Shown: positions 1 to 9,796, counted from the first letter of the stretch. The stretch: DNA of 64,000 bases from [Phormidium] sp. LEGE 05292 (GCF_015207735.1 NZ_JADEWG010000020.1:1-64000); one strand, 5' to 3'. Translations and numbers: made by a program. The notes: a model not told the origin generated them from the sequence alone.

Positions 1-153
1 TTAATTTTCCCTAATCAGGAATATCAAAAATGAATTTACACCTAAAATAAGGCGGATAAAATAATTTTTTATAGTAAGTTTTTCAAAAATATTAGTAAAT
101 CTGAGTCATTTCTGCGGAATGTGGGTTAAAAAATAGATGCTGACTGTTCCTTA

Positions 154-2090
154 GTTTCAATCCCATTACTAGGATTCATTAATTTGAAAGCTTGCTTCTC
201 AACCTTGTTTACACTTTAACCCCAAATGTTTCAATCCCATTACTAGGATTCATTAATTTGAAAGCTAACTGAAGTTGCAAGGAATTATTGGTTTTGTAAA
301 CGTTTCAATCCCATTACTAGGATTCATTAATTTGAAAGCTTTGAAGGTTAGTTATAGTTAGTTCCAACCATAAAAAGTTTCAATCCCATTACTAGGATTC
401 ATTAATTTGAAAGCTACAGAAACCCCAGCATCGAAAATATAGCTCTGTTTCAATCCCATTACTAGGATTCATTAATTTGAAAGCAGAAGATTTTTAAAAA
501 TGTTGCAGCTATAAAATGTTTCAATCCCATTACTAGGATTCATTAATTTGAAAGCGTTGTCGATAAATTTACTCAGCCTCGGATTCAATGTTTCAATCCC
601 ATTACTAGGATTCATTAATTTGAAAGTTTAATAAAGTAGCTTTGCCGTTGGTGTTAGGAATGTTTCAATCCCATTACTAGGATTCATTAATTTGAAAGTT
701 AAAGAAAGCCTTACAACAACAGCAATTAGATGTTTCAATCCCATTACTAGGATTCATTAATTTGAAAGATTCTAGTTCTCTGATTTTATGAAGTAATGGG
801 TCGTTTCAATCCCATTACTAGGATTCATTAATTTGAAAGCCGAAAATTTCCCCAGCGCCAAATGGCTTTATGCTGTTTCAATCCCATTACTAGGATTCAT
901 TAATTTGAAAGAACTAAGAAAGATGTTAGTCAATTAAAAAGTTTGTTTCAATCCCATTACTAGGATTCATTAATTTGAAAGGAAATGGGAAGAAATCACC
1001 AACAATCAAAGTTGGCAGTTTCAATCCCATTACTAGGATTCATTAATTTGAAAGTTTACACCTCAGAGTGAATTGAGGTGATAATATTTAGTTTCAATCC
1101 CATTACTAGGATTCATTAATTTGAAAGAAGTCAAACAGTTCTAGCTGCATTAATCTTTTAATGTTTCAATCCCATTACTAGGATTCATTAATTTGAAAGC
1201 TTTATGTTATGGCAGGTTCTATAGGTTCGGTATTTATGTTTCAATCCCATTACTAGGATTCATTAATTTGAAAGGAGAAGTCTGGACAGTAAAACGAGCA
1301 CCTGACGGAGAGTTTCAATCCCATTACTAGGATTCATTAATTTGAAAGCAGGAAAGAGAGGAAAGGATACGATCGCGAGTAGATGTTTCAATCCCATTAC
1401 TAGGATTCATTAATTTGAAAGTCGTCGATCGCGATGCAGGAATCTTTAGTAATGGCTAATGTTTCAATCCCATTACTAGGATTCATTAATTTGAAAGACG
1501 GACTAGGGGACATAAACAGAGAAGATATCCCTGTTGTTTCAATCCCATTACTAGGATTCATTAATTTGAAAGCCCTTTGCAATAGCTTTTCTTGTTCTGT
1601 CGCACAAAGTTTCAATCCCATTACTAGGATTCATTAATTTGAAAGTATCAATTACATCGCTAGTTGGGTGATTCAAGTACGTTTCAATCCCATTACTAGG
1701 ATTCATTAATTTGAAAGAACCATCAAGAGGTATATTTAGTTCGTCGTAAACACCACCAAGTTTCAATCCCATTACTAGGATTCATTAATTTGAAAGTTCT
1801 GCACAAGTTATCGACTAGGGTGATTTGCGTGAGGTTTCAATCCCATTACTAGGATTCATTAATTTGAAAGAGTAGCCGTCATCGTCAATCGGGGAAGAAG
1901 TTGGGTCGTTTCAATCCCATTACTAGGATTCATTAATTTGAAAGTCCTTTTATATCGGAGAACGAATCATAATAAAAGTTTCAATCCCATTACTAGGATT
2001 CATTAATTTGAAAGGAGTACCTATTGGGGCGTGACTGGTCGTAACATTCATGCGTTTCAATCCCATTACTAGGATTCATTAATTTGAAAG
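154..2090 (-). CRISPR. CRISPR array, 27 repeats / 26 spacers, type I-D
   Basis: There are 27 copies of a 37-nt repeat and 26 spacers of 33-42 nt. On the + strand the repeat reads GTTTCAATCCCATTACTAGG followed by ATTCATTAATTTGAAAG. Every copy I read looks identical, including both terminal ones. The reverse complement ends in ATTGAAAC, the usual 8-nt 5' handle of type I crRNAs, so the transcript should run leftwards. Inside the repeat AATCC and GGATT can pair into a short Cas6-type hairpin. The leader end is then at 2091, next to cas2, and the oldest spacers are near 154. The array lies directly downstream of a type I-D cas operon on the same strand. Positions 1-153 are AT-rich trailer with no gene seen. 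Confidence 0.98.
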
Positions 2091-2296
2091 CCTGCCTTCT
2101 GAAATAACCTGTATAAGAGATTTCCAGAACTGATTCTGACGGTTCCCAAATTTAGGAGGCTGAAATAGGGTAATGAGCAAAAGTTAAGAATTTCCCTAAA
2201 ATGCTCAAATCTTTAATTTTCAAGGTTCTTAGCATTTTGACGGCTCTCCAGGATTTTCGCCCACGCTTTGACCCATCAAATTAACCCTACCTCCAA
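2091..2296 (-). promoter_or_regulatory. CRISPR leader between cas2 and the array
   Basis: This 206-nt non-coding stretch lies between the end of cas2 and the first repeat in the transcribed direction. Position and orientation identify it as the leader that would hold the array promoter and the spacer-integration signals. A weak GAGCA/TGCTC inverted repeat is visible near 2175-2210. I could not assign a convincing -35/-10 pair by eye. Confidence 0.7.
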
Positions 2297-2596
2297 TCAT
2301 AAAACGATCGCCTGATCCTGTCGAGGCTTATTTCCGCCATAAGTAATTGTTTTGGGCACTGCACCTGCATCTAAGACATAAATACGCACGGAGTCTTCTG
2401 TTGGCTTAATTAATTCCTCAATCTTGACTTTGAGTTTAGCAAACTGCATCCCGGTTAAAAAACACTCAAAAATACTATATTGAGTCCAATTTCCATAACC
2501 ACAGAGCAGATCGTGCAATCGTTTCCGTCGTTTATTTGCTGCTTTATTGTTAGGTAGGTCATAAACGATCAAATAAAATAGAGTTTGGCTGCTCAT
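2297..2596 (-). CDS. cas2: CRISPR-associated endonuclease Cas2
   Basis: This 99-aa protein has the usual Cas2 length. It starts with a ferredoxin-like beta strand ending in the conserved Asp (LIVYDLPNN), followed by the basic helix KRRKRLHDLL and a second strand, SIFECFL. Cas2 is the dimeric structural subunit of the Cas1-Cas2 integrase that inserts new spacers at the leader end of the array. Its start overlaps the cas1 stop by 4 nt, which indicates translational coupling. It is the last gene of the cas operon and lies next to the leader. Identification is secure from sequence and context. Confidence 0.96.
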   Translation of the reverse strand: MSSQTLFYLIVYDLPNNKAANKRRKRLHDLLCGYGNWTQYSIFECFLTGMQFAKLKVKIEELIKPTEDSVRIYVLDAGAVPKTITYGGNKPRQDQAIVL

Positions 2597-3570
2597 CGTA
2601 AACTCAGTGGTTTGTAAACTACACCTTCCTGTAAATGGCGACTTAACAATCGAGCTTGTAGCTCAACTGCACGACGATAGGTACAACGATAGCCAAAAAC
2701 TGGATGCGTCAATTCAGAGTTCATTTTCCGCTCAAAGGCTTCCAGAAAGGTTTTACGCCCTGTCTCAGAAAGACGGTATGCGCCTAAACTCTCAGTAAAA
2801 TCCTTTGGCTTCAACTCTTTGTGGCTGAATACCGAAAATACAAGACTATCTGCAATTAAAGGCCGAAATTCTTCCATCAAATCTAATACCATTGCTGGCT
2901 GACCGCGTGTTGTTTCGTGTAAGTAACCAATGTAGGGATCTAAACCAGCTATATGTACTGCTGCTGTCACCTGCACTCGCAACAATCCATATCCAAAACT
3001 CAATAAGGCGTTTACTGGGTCTGTAGGTGGACGGCGATTTCGACCAGTAAATGTCCAGTTGTCACCCAAAATAGCTGACCAACAGGCGAAGTATTCTCTA
3101 GCAGCTAATCCCTCAACTCCCCGAATTTCATCAAGAGTGGTCTGTTCTTTAACTAATTGTTTTCTTTGTTTAAGCGGGCTGTCCTTTTGACCGTAACGAT
3201 AAAGAATTTGGTACTGATTGTGAATCTTAGTGGTAACGATCGCCTTAACTAATTCCAGCCTCCGTAAGCTATCCCCATAAACTTGATACTGAGCCAGTCT
3301 AAGCTGTCCATTACGAGAATAGCCGGGAAGGGCTGAACCCAAATACTTGCCAAAACAGGAAAGATAATGCACGGGCATCCCTAATTCCAAGGCATAAGCA
3401 AGAGCATCTCCCGTAATTTGAGGATTGCCCATCAAAACGATCTGGTCTACCGTTTGAGCAGGTATAGATTGTTTTTTCCACGAACCATCTGGCTGTTTCA
3501 AAGCCACTTTAAATGCTTCATGAGTTTTACTCAAAACTGCATCAGGTTGGGTAACATAAAGAACGGTCAT
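2593..3570 (-). CDS. cas1: CRISPR-associated integrase Cas1
   Basis: This 325-aa protein is full length for Cas1. The C-terminal all-helical domain carries the metal-binding pattern: a Glu in GVEGLAAREYF (about residue 150), a His in IGYLHETTRG and acidic residues in DLMEEFRPLIAD. The N-terminal part is the beta domain (SIPAQTVDQIVLMGNPQIT). Cas1 is the catalytic subunit that integrates protospacers with Cas2. It lies 9 nt downstream of cas4, and its stop overlaps the cas2 start. The cas4-cas1-cas2 order means that the adaptation module is complete and probably uses Cas4 to select and trim PAM-proximal ends. Confidence 0.97.
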   Translation of the reverse strand: MTVLYVTQPDAVLSKTHEAFKVALKQPDGSWKKQSIPAQTVDQIVLMGNPQITGDALAYALELGMPVHYLSCFGKYLGSALPGYSRNGQLRLAQYQVYGDSLRRLELVKAIVTTKIHNQYQILYRYGQKDSPLKQRKQLVKEQTTLDEIRGVEGLAAREYFACWSAILGDNWTFTGRNRRPPTDPVNALLSFGYGLLRVQVTAAVHIAGLDPYIGYLHETTRGQPAMVLDLMEEFRPLIADSLVFSVFSHKELKPKDFTESLGAYRLSETGRKTFLEAFERKMNSELTHPVFGYRCTYRRAVELQARLLSRHLQEGVVYKPLSLR

Positions 3571-3579
3571 AAATCCTCC

Positions 3580-4158
3580 TTAAGCACGTAATTGTTTCAT
3601 TTCTTTGGGCAAACAAATATTCTGCAAACTGCAATCTCGACATTTTTTTGGATGGTCAATGGGTGCAGGCATAGAATTCATCACAGCAGCATGGGCAGCT
3701 AGAATTGATTGTTCCGTTGCTTGACGCAACTGTGGGGTAAAAGCAACTTTTTCACGACGGCGGTTAGCATGGTAAAAAATTTCTCCGTGAGAAATTGTTT
3801 TTCCCGTGCGTTCCTCCAAACACAAAGCTGCACCGCAAAGCTGGAAATGGTCGCTCAAATGTTGAGCCATTCGACCCTTTTTGTATTCCAGAGGGACAAG
3901 TTGACCGTTGCGTTCTTCAACCGCATCAATAATACCGTTGATTAAAAGCCGATCGCTCCACACCCACTGCTGACGATAAACTAAAGTATCGCCTTCCTGA
4001 GATTGACCCTCACAGTCCACATTCCGATGCAAGTGACGACCAATAATAATGTGTTCGTTATCGGCAGATTCTCCTAACTGATACTCCAAATAAAAGCGAC
4101 GCGGACAATATTCCCAGGCATTCAAATAAGCCAGGGGGAGATAGTATTGTTCGTTCAT
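3580..4158 (-). CDS. cas4: CRISPR-associated exonuclease Cas4
   Basis: This 192-aa protein is a RecB-like nuclease with a [4Fe-4S] cluster. An N-terminal Cys lies in WEYCPRRFYLEYQ, and the C-terminal cluster KKCRDCSLQNIC supplies the remaining three ligands. The PD-(D/E)XK core is visible as GIIDAVEE followed by PLEYKKGR. The length is typical for Cas4. In systems where it has been studied, Cas4 trims prespacers and fixes PAM and orientation during adaptation. It sits between cas6 and cas1 in the leftward operon. The start ATG is the first in frame. Confidence 0.95.
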   Translation of the reverse strand: MNEQYYLPLAYLNAWEYCPRRFYLEYQLGESADNEHIIIGRHLHRNVDCEGQSQEGDTLVYRQQWVWSDRLLINGIIDAVEERNGQLVPLEYKKGRMAQHLSDHFQLCGAALCLEERTGKTISHGEIFYHANRRREKVAFTPQLRQATEQSILAAHAAVMNSMPAPIDHPKKCRDCSLQNICLPKEMKQLRA

Positions 4159-4178
4159 ATTAAGTAACGTGAATGAAA

Positions 4179-5015
4179 CTATTTCCGAAATTTAGTGGGA
4201 TGAGTAGTTAGCTGAGTCTGTCCCATTCCCATCGATGTTTTCCGACCCACTCCTGAAAAAAAGGCAAAATGCGCTAAAACTGTTGCTAACTTGGCTTGTT
4301 CGGCATCGGGAAAGTAATAGCGCACCCAACCTTGTGCGCCAATTTCTGAACCACCCTCCATTTTGAGCGCGTATGTTTTCAGTTCGTAGGCAGAAACTAA
4401 TCCTTCCCATTCAACAGATGGAAAGTTAAGTTCTTCAAGAGCAAAAGCATTCCAACGTCGAAGCAAGCTGCCAAATACTAATTCCGGTAAAGGAAAAGGC
4501 TGGATGCCTCGACTTTGCTTAAAACTTGTGGGTGAAACAAAATTTAGTTCAATCTCTGCCGTCGTCTGAGTCGTCTGAGGTGTATTAGCAAGGAGCGTGT
4601 AATCAGCCGAGCCCGCAAAACGATGTGTACCAGGTAGAGTGTAAATGCTGCGGAGTGCAAAAGGAAATCGGCCTAAAACCAAGGGTTGCGTTCCCCATTT
4701 CTCTACACCCATCAACAAAGGTTCCATCAGACTACCATTGAGAAGACCGACTCGGAAGCAGAAGTTATCTCCGGCCTGAGTTCCTTTTGGGCGACGGTTT
4801 CCCAGCAAACCTGATAAACTCAAAGGTGATTCGTGGCTGGCGTGAATAGCTTCGGATAGCTGAGGGTCTCCCAGTTTTAACCAGTTCATTACCAAACCGT
4901 GAATTGCTCTGGAAAGAGTGGCTGGAATATTTCCTCGCTCGGCAGCAGCTAGCTCAACAACTAAGGAATAAAGTGTCTGGGATTTATGAGGCTGTAGCGA
5001 CATGACTAGCTCCAT
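4179..5015 (-). CDS. cas6: CRISPR repeat endoribonuclease Cas6
   Basis: This 278-aa protein has two RAMP-like halves and ends with the Gly-rich loop characteristic of Cas6 (GVGRKTSMGMGQ, about residue 255). A His in the N-terminal helix (SRAIHGLVMNWL, about residue 39) is a candidate catalytic residue. Cas6 cuts the repeat transcript 3' of its hairpin and leaves the ATTGAAAC handle. The start at 5015 has GAGGGG about 7 nt upstream. A second in-frame ATG at 5003 is possible. The start overlaps the end of csc1 by about 30 nt, so the genes are probably coupled. It would also be the enzyme that processes the degenerate repeat at 12729-12756. Confidence 0.93.
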   Translation of the reverse strand: MELVMSLQPHKSQTLYSLVVELAAAERGNIPATLSRAIHGLVMNWLKLGDPQLSEAIHASHESPLSLSGLLGNRRPKGTQAGDNFCFRVGLLNGSLMEPLLMGVEKWGTQPLVLGRFPFALRSIYTLPGTHRFAGSADYTLLANTPQTTQTTAEIELNFVSPTSFKQSRGIQPFPLPELVFGSLLRRWNAFALEELNFPSVEWEGLVSAYELKTYALKMEGGSEIGAQGWVRYYFPDAEQAKLATVLAHFAFFSGVGRKTSMGMGQTQLTTHPTKFRK

Positions 5016-5760
5016 AGAATGCCCCTCTGGGTAAACAAATACTTTCTGGTAACTCTGGAAATTGAGATTTAAAAGATTTCCACTCTTTGTCCTTCGATTG
5101 CCAAAACTCGCCCCTCAATTGAGCCTGACTGACTAAACTTACAGGCGGCATCACAATACGGTTGTACAGGAGTAGTCTGGTGTCTCTCGGTAAATCTAAA
5201 GGATTCAACGGATGTTGACAGATGTACTCTCCTGAACTGGGAGAAAGTACCGACTCAGGTATCGGTATCACTTCAACTTGAACTTTCGCTGCCCATTTTC
5301 CCAGCCGTATCCAACGGGGAATTTTTATCGTTTCAGGAGCAATAATATAAGTTCGATATTGACTGCCAACAGCCAGTTCTTTTGCTCGTCCGTAATTGAT
5401 TGGATAATTGCGGTCTGCTCCCTTATCTCCAAACTGTTTTGATTTGCCGTAATAGGCTACTTGAGCAGCCTTAAAAGTATTAACCTGATAAGACCAATGC
5501 AAAGGTTGTGCGGGAAAAACGTAGATTTCTGCTTGATTAAGGTACAACAGATTTTGTTCGGAATTAGCATCTAAATAGCTGGGCTTTTGTGTTGCCTCTC
5601 CCTGTAAGCGATAAGGAACGGGGATATAGTCAACATTAAATAGTGCGTAGCTGATAGCCCAATTGTGCAGATATTTCTCCGTTTCATAGAGTATACCCAT
5701 TTCCCTTGTGGCAAAAAATACATTATCGTGGAGTGTTAGCGTACAATGGTGAAGCGTCAT
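4984..5760 (-). CDS. csc1: Csc1 (Cas5d), type I-D Cascade subunit
   Basis: This 258-aa protein matches the Csc1 (Cas5-group RAMP) family of type I-D: an N-terminal strand (HHCTLTLHDNVFFATREMG), a Tyr-rich central region and a C-terminal stretch ending in LPRGAFYGASHVATAS. In I-D complexes this subunit caps the 5' handle of the crRNA and contacts the large subunit Cas10d. It lies between csc2 and cas6, with 120 nt of non-coding sequence separating it from csc2. That is the longest gap within the cas operon and contains no obvious terminator. Confidence 0.93.
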   Translation of the reverse strand: MTLHHCTLTLHDNVFFATREMGILYETEKYLHNWAISYALFNVDYIPVPYRLQGEATQKPSYLDANSEQNLLYLNQAEIYVFPAQPLHWSYQVNTFKAAQVAYYGKSKQFGDKGADRNYPINYGRAKELAVGSQYRTYIIAPETIKIPRWIRLGKWAAKVQVEVIPIPESVLSPSSGEYICQHPLNPLDLPRDTRLLLYNRIVMPPVSLVSQAQLRGEFWQSKDKEWKSFKSQFPELPESICLPRGAFYGASHVATAS

Positions 5761-5880
5761 TCGTTATTTCCTCAGAAAGAATTTCTGGAAGACATCTCCA
5801 TGAATTTGTTTTTATTAGATTCAATGAATCCTATATAAAATTTCTTTGGAAATGTCTGCATTCAAGTAAAAAAACTGTGA

Positions 5881-6867
5881 CTATTTCTTCCCTTTTTTCT
5901 TCAGAGCTCCGTATGTTTCGGAATAGGTTGTTGTTTGGTTGTAAAGGGTATTCATCATTGATAGTAATTGAGCTTCATCTTGATAGAGAGAGTTAACTTC
6001 ATTAAGTAACTCTTCCAACTGCTCGCCAAGGATAACTTGAGTTTTACGAACAGGTTCGTTATTAAGTAAATTGTTAACCACTGTGCTTGCTTGAATCCGA
6101 ATATCAGAGATAGGTGCATTGATGTCATCTTTTAAGGCATCATAAAGCACTTGGGTAAATTGTAAGTTACTGAAAATTTCCCCATCACACATAGCAATAG
6201 CTATTAAATGATTTTTCATTGTCCCCGTGCGAGATTCCTGTGCGCCGTAACGTCGAGTACGTAGCAAGTTTCCCAGCACGTAAATGAAACTTTCATAAGT
6301 AGGATCGCGCAGCGTTTCGACCGCAGGAAATGTTACTTCTGGCAAAACGTGATCGAGTTCATTAATTGCACTTCGCATCTCACCGCCTTCGCTCATCGTT
6401 CCTCCTTCAAAAGGAGCATTGAAGGTAAAACTGCGATGGGATTGCTCGTAAGATGAAAGCGAGAATGTTGAGTCTGAATATACTTTCGATCGCTCTGAAC
6501 CACTATCACCAATAGCAAAACCATAAATGATGCAATCTGGGCATTTCTTACAAGAACCTTCGCCGTTATATTCGCAGAATTTATCCTTATTTTCAGCATC
6601 AGCACTGGTCAAATTTAATGAGCGCAGTAATTCTCGTCCAGTCAATCGTTCTGGTGTAGTTTGCTTGCGTTTAAACATTACCAAACGGCTCATATATTCG
6701 CGGTTTTCTAAACCTGCTTGAGTTCGTGCTGTGTTGAGAACTCCGTCTGTTTGAAAAACTGGAAAAGATTGGCTATTACGCAACATGATGAAGTGAACGT
6801 ATTTGCCAGAAGCTAAACGAGGGAAAGCGGGTTGAAATTGTGGTTTTAATATATTTAAAACGCTCAT
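5881..6867 (-). CDS. csc2: Csc2 (Cas7d), type I-D Cascade backbone
   Basis: This 328-aa protein is the Cas7-family backbone subunit, several copies of which bind the spacer part of the crRNA. A Cys cluster (CEYNGEGSCKKCPDC, about residues 98-112) forms the zinc-binding insertion typical of Csc2. The following segment YGFAIGDSGSERSKV and the loop FNAPFEGGTMSEGGEMRSAI are also family-typical. Cas7 subunits flip out every sixth guide base, which matters for judging the degenerate guide at 12757. The start overlaps the end of cas10d by 4 nt (coupled). Length is normal. Confidence 0.95.
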   Translation of the reverse strand: MSVLNILKPQFQPAFPRLASGKYVHFIMLRNSQSFPVFQTDGVLNTARTQAGLENREYMSRLVMFKRKQTTPERLTGRELLRSLNLTSADAENKDKFCEYNGEGSCKKCPDCIIYGFAIGDSGSERSKVYSDSTFSLSSYEQSHRSFTFNAPFEGGTMSEGGEMRSAINELDHVLPEVTFPAVETLRDPTYESFIYVLGNLLRTRRYGAQESRTGTMKNHLIAIAMCDGEIFSNLQFTQVLYDALKDDINAPISDIRIQASTVVNNLLNNEPVRKTQVILGEQLEELLNEVNSLYQDEAQLLSMMNTLYNQTTTYSETYGALKKKGKK

Positions 6868-7343
6868 GCGGCTTCTCCTTCTTTGTTAGTTTGATTGGAT
6901 TTTTGTTGTTCGGATGAGGCTTGTTTTTCTTGCAAAGCTAACCAGCGATAAGCAAATTCAGCCCCAGATTTAATGCGGTTGCGATTTTCTTGGAGAAGGG
7001 CGCGATCGCCTTTACACATTCCGCCAAATAGTTCCTTAACACAGGTAGTCATAAAGGTGTGAATTGCTTCAAATTCTTGAGCTTGGCGAATTTCGTAAGG
7101 AACGGATTTATCCTTAATTAAGGGGCGCTTATAAACCTCTTGACGGTCTAAAGCCGCTTGTAGTTGTCCGGCACCTTGGAAAATCAACTCCTCCTCATCC
7201 CAATGTTCTGGGACGGAAAGAATTTCTTCTAAAGCTTTAGAAAGCGGTAGTAAAATAGCATGACTAGAATCATTCATGCCAACTTGATAAAATCTGCGAT
7301 ATTCGCTAACCAACCGTTTAGTAATTTTCAATTTGTCTTGCAT
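6864..7343 (-). CDS. cas11d: Cas11d small subunit from internal start in cas10d
   Basis: Inside cas10d and in the same frame, an ATG at 7343 has the Shine-Dalgarno GGAGAA (7350-7355) 6 nt upstream. It would give a 159-aa, mostly helical protein beginning MQDKLKITKRL and ending at the cas10d stop. Work on type I-D systems (including Synechocystis) has shown that Cas11d is translated from within cas10d. Here the position, length and ribosome binding site all fit. The start choice is inference; a downstream ATG (MNDSSHAILL) is an alternative. Confidence 0.65.
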   Translation of the reverse strand: MQDKLKITKRLVSEYRRFYQVGMNDSSHAILLPLSKALEEILSVPEHWDEEELIFQGAGQLQAALDRQEVYKRPLIKDKSVPYEIRQAQEFEAIHTFMTTCVKELFGGMCKGDRALLQENRNRIKSGAEFAYRWLALQEKQASSEQQKSNQTNKEGEAA

Positions 7344-9794
7344 ATTAGGTTCTCCGTCTGACCAAATTTGAGCATAATTCCAGTAGAGTTGAATTTCTTC
7401 TGTGGTTGCTTCCCGTTTTTCCTCTCGTAATTTTTCATTAGCTAAAGCGAAAATATTTAAAACATCAGTCATCACCTCTCTCACAGTGCCATTAAATGCT
7501 TGCCAACGGGCATCAGGTCGATTACTACGAGTATCTAAATGCAGACTATAAGCGACTAAGACGTGCTTTAGCGCCCAATCTAATTCCTGCAATCGTAAAT
7601 CGGTCTTCAATCCTAAGAAATTCCAAAATCCCGCAGTCCCATCTAACCTGACTGACTCTAAAAACTCTTTATCGCTGGCGTAGATGGGATCGGAGCTTGG
7701 TGTTGCTACCACTTTGACTCCCAGCAACATTGGTAAAATTAAAGCTAAAAATGCAGGTTCGACCCAGGCATCGGTATAGCTTTTACCTCGTGTTTCTGTA
7801 TGAGTCATTGCCATGAATGGCAAATCCTTAGTCGAGTAATCTCTACCATACCGTTCTGTTTTTGGTTCTTTTTCATCCATCAGTAAATCTTGTAATGCTC
7901 GATAATTCATTTCTGCTTTTAACCATTGCTTACGAACCTCCCAAAGATTGATTTTTTTAAGTTTTTTCACCAATTGGCTGATGGCTCTAGCAATTTGAGG
8001 AGAATAAACATAAGCAGGAAATATGTAGAGAAATATGGGCTGCTTTTCCTCTAACTTACCCGCAGGAACTGCCCAGTAAGCTTGTCTAAGAATCATTTCT
8101 AATGACCAGAGTTTTGAAATCCCTCGCTTAATACGTCTTCCTCCCAAAGTGTTTTTGTTGCTATATTGCTGTGGTTTGAATAAAACAACCGAATCAAACT
8201 GGTCTTCGGCTGGAAATTCACCAGAACTCAAAGAACAAATCGCCTTATTTTTTACCTTTGATTCAGCATAAGCAGATAGTTCATTTGCAAATGGTGAAGA
8301 ATCTTTATTCGATCCAGAAATCTCAAAATATTGGCACAGGTAATCACAAAAAACCTCATAAGTTTCGCTTTGATGACTGAGGAGGAAATTATTCTCGTCT
8401 GCCCAAGTTGCCAAACGTTCACCGAATTCTCGTAAAAACTCTGTTAACTCTTGTGACCCTGGATCGCGGTTTAAAGGAGTTTGAGCAATATAATGGGCTG
8501 CAACCTGATACCAACCATAATTAACCCCTCCTTTCTGGATTTTCGTTTGTTCGGGTAAGATTTCAGTCTGCAAACCTAAAGTCGTTAAAACCCAATTGTT
8601 ATACTCTTCATTTTCTGCAAAAAACTCTTTTTGGGCTAGAATAATGAATTCTGCGAGCCTGTCTGCCCAAACATCTGCTCCTGCTTCTAAAAATTGGCGA
8701 TCGCTCTCACTTAAATCGAGTTTCTCAAGTCGCTTTGGTGTGGCAGGGTCTTTGATATTTTTAACTGTCTGTATAATGACATTGGGCAGCAAACAAATGA
8801 GCTTCACTGGATTAAATAATTCTCTAGTCAAAGGAGCAATTTTTAGCCCTTTGCCATCTCGAATGAAACCGACATCACCATTACTAAAAAGTTCTCCTAG
8901 TCCTCGAAGATTCTTTTCTTCATCTCCTTGAATAATATTTTCCCAGACAAAGGATTGAATCTCATCTAAATTTGGTATATCAGACTCTTGAGGTGCAAGA
9001 TAAACTGTTCCTTGAGCAAAATACAAAAATGGAAACCAATTTTGTTCTTTGGCAAAGTTGTCAACAGCATTGTGAATTCGATTGGTAAGCAATCCTCGAC
9101 AGTCTCTTAGGCGATGATAAATCAATTTTCTGTCTTCATCTAGTCCTAAATCTGCTAGGATTTCTTGCAGTCGCTCACCACTTTTTTGAGTAACAATATC
9201 GCCTGGATCATTCATGTGAACGGCAATATCGCCAAAGGCTAGCAAATCACATAATCGATCTAGTTCTAGATAATCTAACCTAAGATTCTGTTCGTCATTT
9301 TCCCAGTTAGAAGCAATGCGATTACTCCCACGCTTGCGTTGGGTATTTTGTGCTAAAAAACAAATATCTAAACTATAGTCTCTCCAATCTTCCCAAAAGC
9401 CTGTAAAATTGAGTAATTCTCCAAGTTTTTGACAGCGCTGTACAATAGCTGAAACTTGATGTGCGCCTGGAGATTCTTCACCGCGATCGTGCAACCATTT
9501 ATCATAGTCATGAAGCATAAATCCCAAACAAAGTAAACGCTGTTCAATTTCCGATAAAGAATCAGGTAATTCTTGACTTAAATTCCAAGCAACTAGCAAA
9601 CCATTGAGAACATGAACAAGCAAACTTTGGTCAGGTTTATTGGCAAACTGGGGTTCTACTCCACCCAAAGCGGGAACCAGAGCAAAATGCTGTTCCAGTG
9701 GTGGTAAAATTATGTCAATTAATTTTCGCAATACTGACTCTTTCTCCTTTTTTGAGAGGGTTTCGATAAGCAGTCTTTGCAGTAATGTAGTCAT
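6864..9794 (-). CDS. cas10d: Cas10d (Csc3) large subunit with HD nuclease domain
   Basis: This 976-aa protein is the type I-D large subunit. The N-terminal HD nuclease carries FMLHDYDKWLHD (His-Asp at about residues 95-96). This is characteristic of I-D, where the HD nuclease sits on Cas10d and the helicase is separate. The centre is a Cas10-like palm region without an obvious GGDD motif. The last 160 residues are helical and correspond to the small-subunit domain, which can also be made separately (see 6864-7343). In the effector complex it recognises the PAM and provides DNA cleavage. The start is 2 nt from the cas3' stop, so the genes are cotranscribed. Confidence 0.95.
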   Translation of the reverse strand: MTTLLQRLLIETLSKKEKESVLRKLIDIILPPLEQHFALVPALGGVEPQFANKPDQSLLVHVLNGLLVAWNLSQELPDSLSEIEQRLLCLGFMLHDYDKWLHDRGEESPGAHQVSAIVQRCQKLGELLNFTGFWEDWRDYSLDICFLAQNTQRKRGSNRIASNWENDEQNLRLDYLELDRLCDLLAFGDIAVHMNDPGDIVTQKSGERLQEILADLGLDEDRKLIYHRLRDCRGLLTNRIHNAVDNFAKEQNWFPFLYFAQGTVYLAPQESDIPNLDEIQSFVWENIIQGDEEKNLRGLGELFSNGDVGFIRDGKGLKIAPLTRELFNPVKLICLLPNVIIQTVKNIKDPATPKRLEKLDLSESDRQFLEAGADVWADRLAEFIILAQKEFFAENEEYNNWVLTTLGLQTEILPEQTKIQKGGVNYGWYQVAAHYIAQTPLNRDPGSQELTEFLREFGERLATWADENNFLLSHQSETYEVFCDYLCQYFEISGSNKDSSPFANELSAYAESKVKNKAICSLSSGEFPAEDQFDSVVLFKPQQYSNKNTLGGRRIKRGISKLWSLEMILRQAYWAVPAGKLEEKQPIFLYIFPAYVYSPQIARAISQLVKKLKKINLWEVRKQWLKAEMNYRALQDLLMDEKEPKTERYGRDYSTKDLPFMAMTHTETRGKSYTDAWVEPAFLALILPMLLGVKVVATPSSDPIYASDKEFLESVRLDGTAGFWNFLGLKTDLRLQELDWALKHVLVAYSLHLDTRSNRPDARWQAFNGTVREVMTDVLNIFALANEKLREEKREATTEEIQLYWNYAQIWSDGEPNMQDKLKITKRLVSEYRRFYQVGMNDSSHAILLPLSKALEEILSVPEHWDEEELIFQGAGQLQAALDRQEVYKRPLIKDKSVPYEIRQAQEFEAIHTFMTTCVKELFGGMCKGDRALLQENRNRIKSGAEFAYRWLALQEKQASSEQQKSNQTNKEGEAA

Positions 9795-9796
9795 GG

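Noticed and set aside
1400-1772. ORFs of 67-73 codons on both strands inside the array
   Set aside because: They are made of the CRISPR repeat translated in frame with spacers and have no ribosome binding sites.
154-2090. Possible self-targeting spacers against this window
   Set aside because: I compared several spacers by eye with the rest of the window and saw no match. A systematic search was not possible.
5706-5996. + strand ORF of 96 codons across the csc1-csc2 gap
   Set aside because: It is antisense to two confident cas genes and has no ribosome binding site or recognisable protein.
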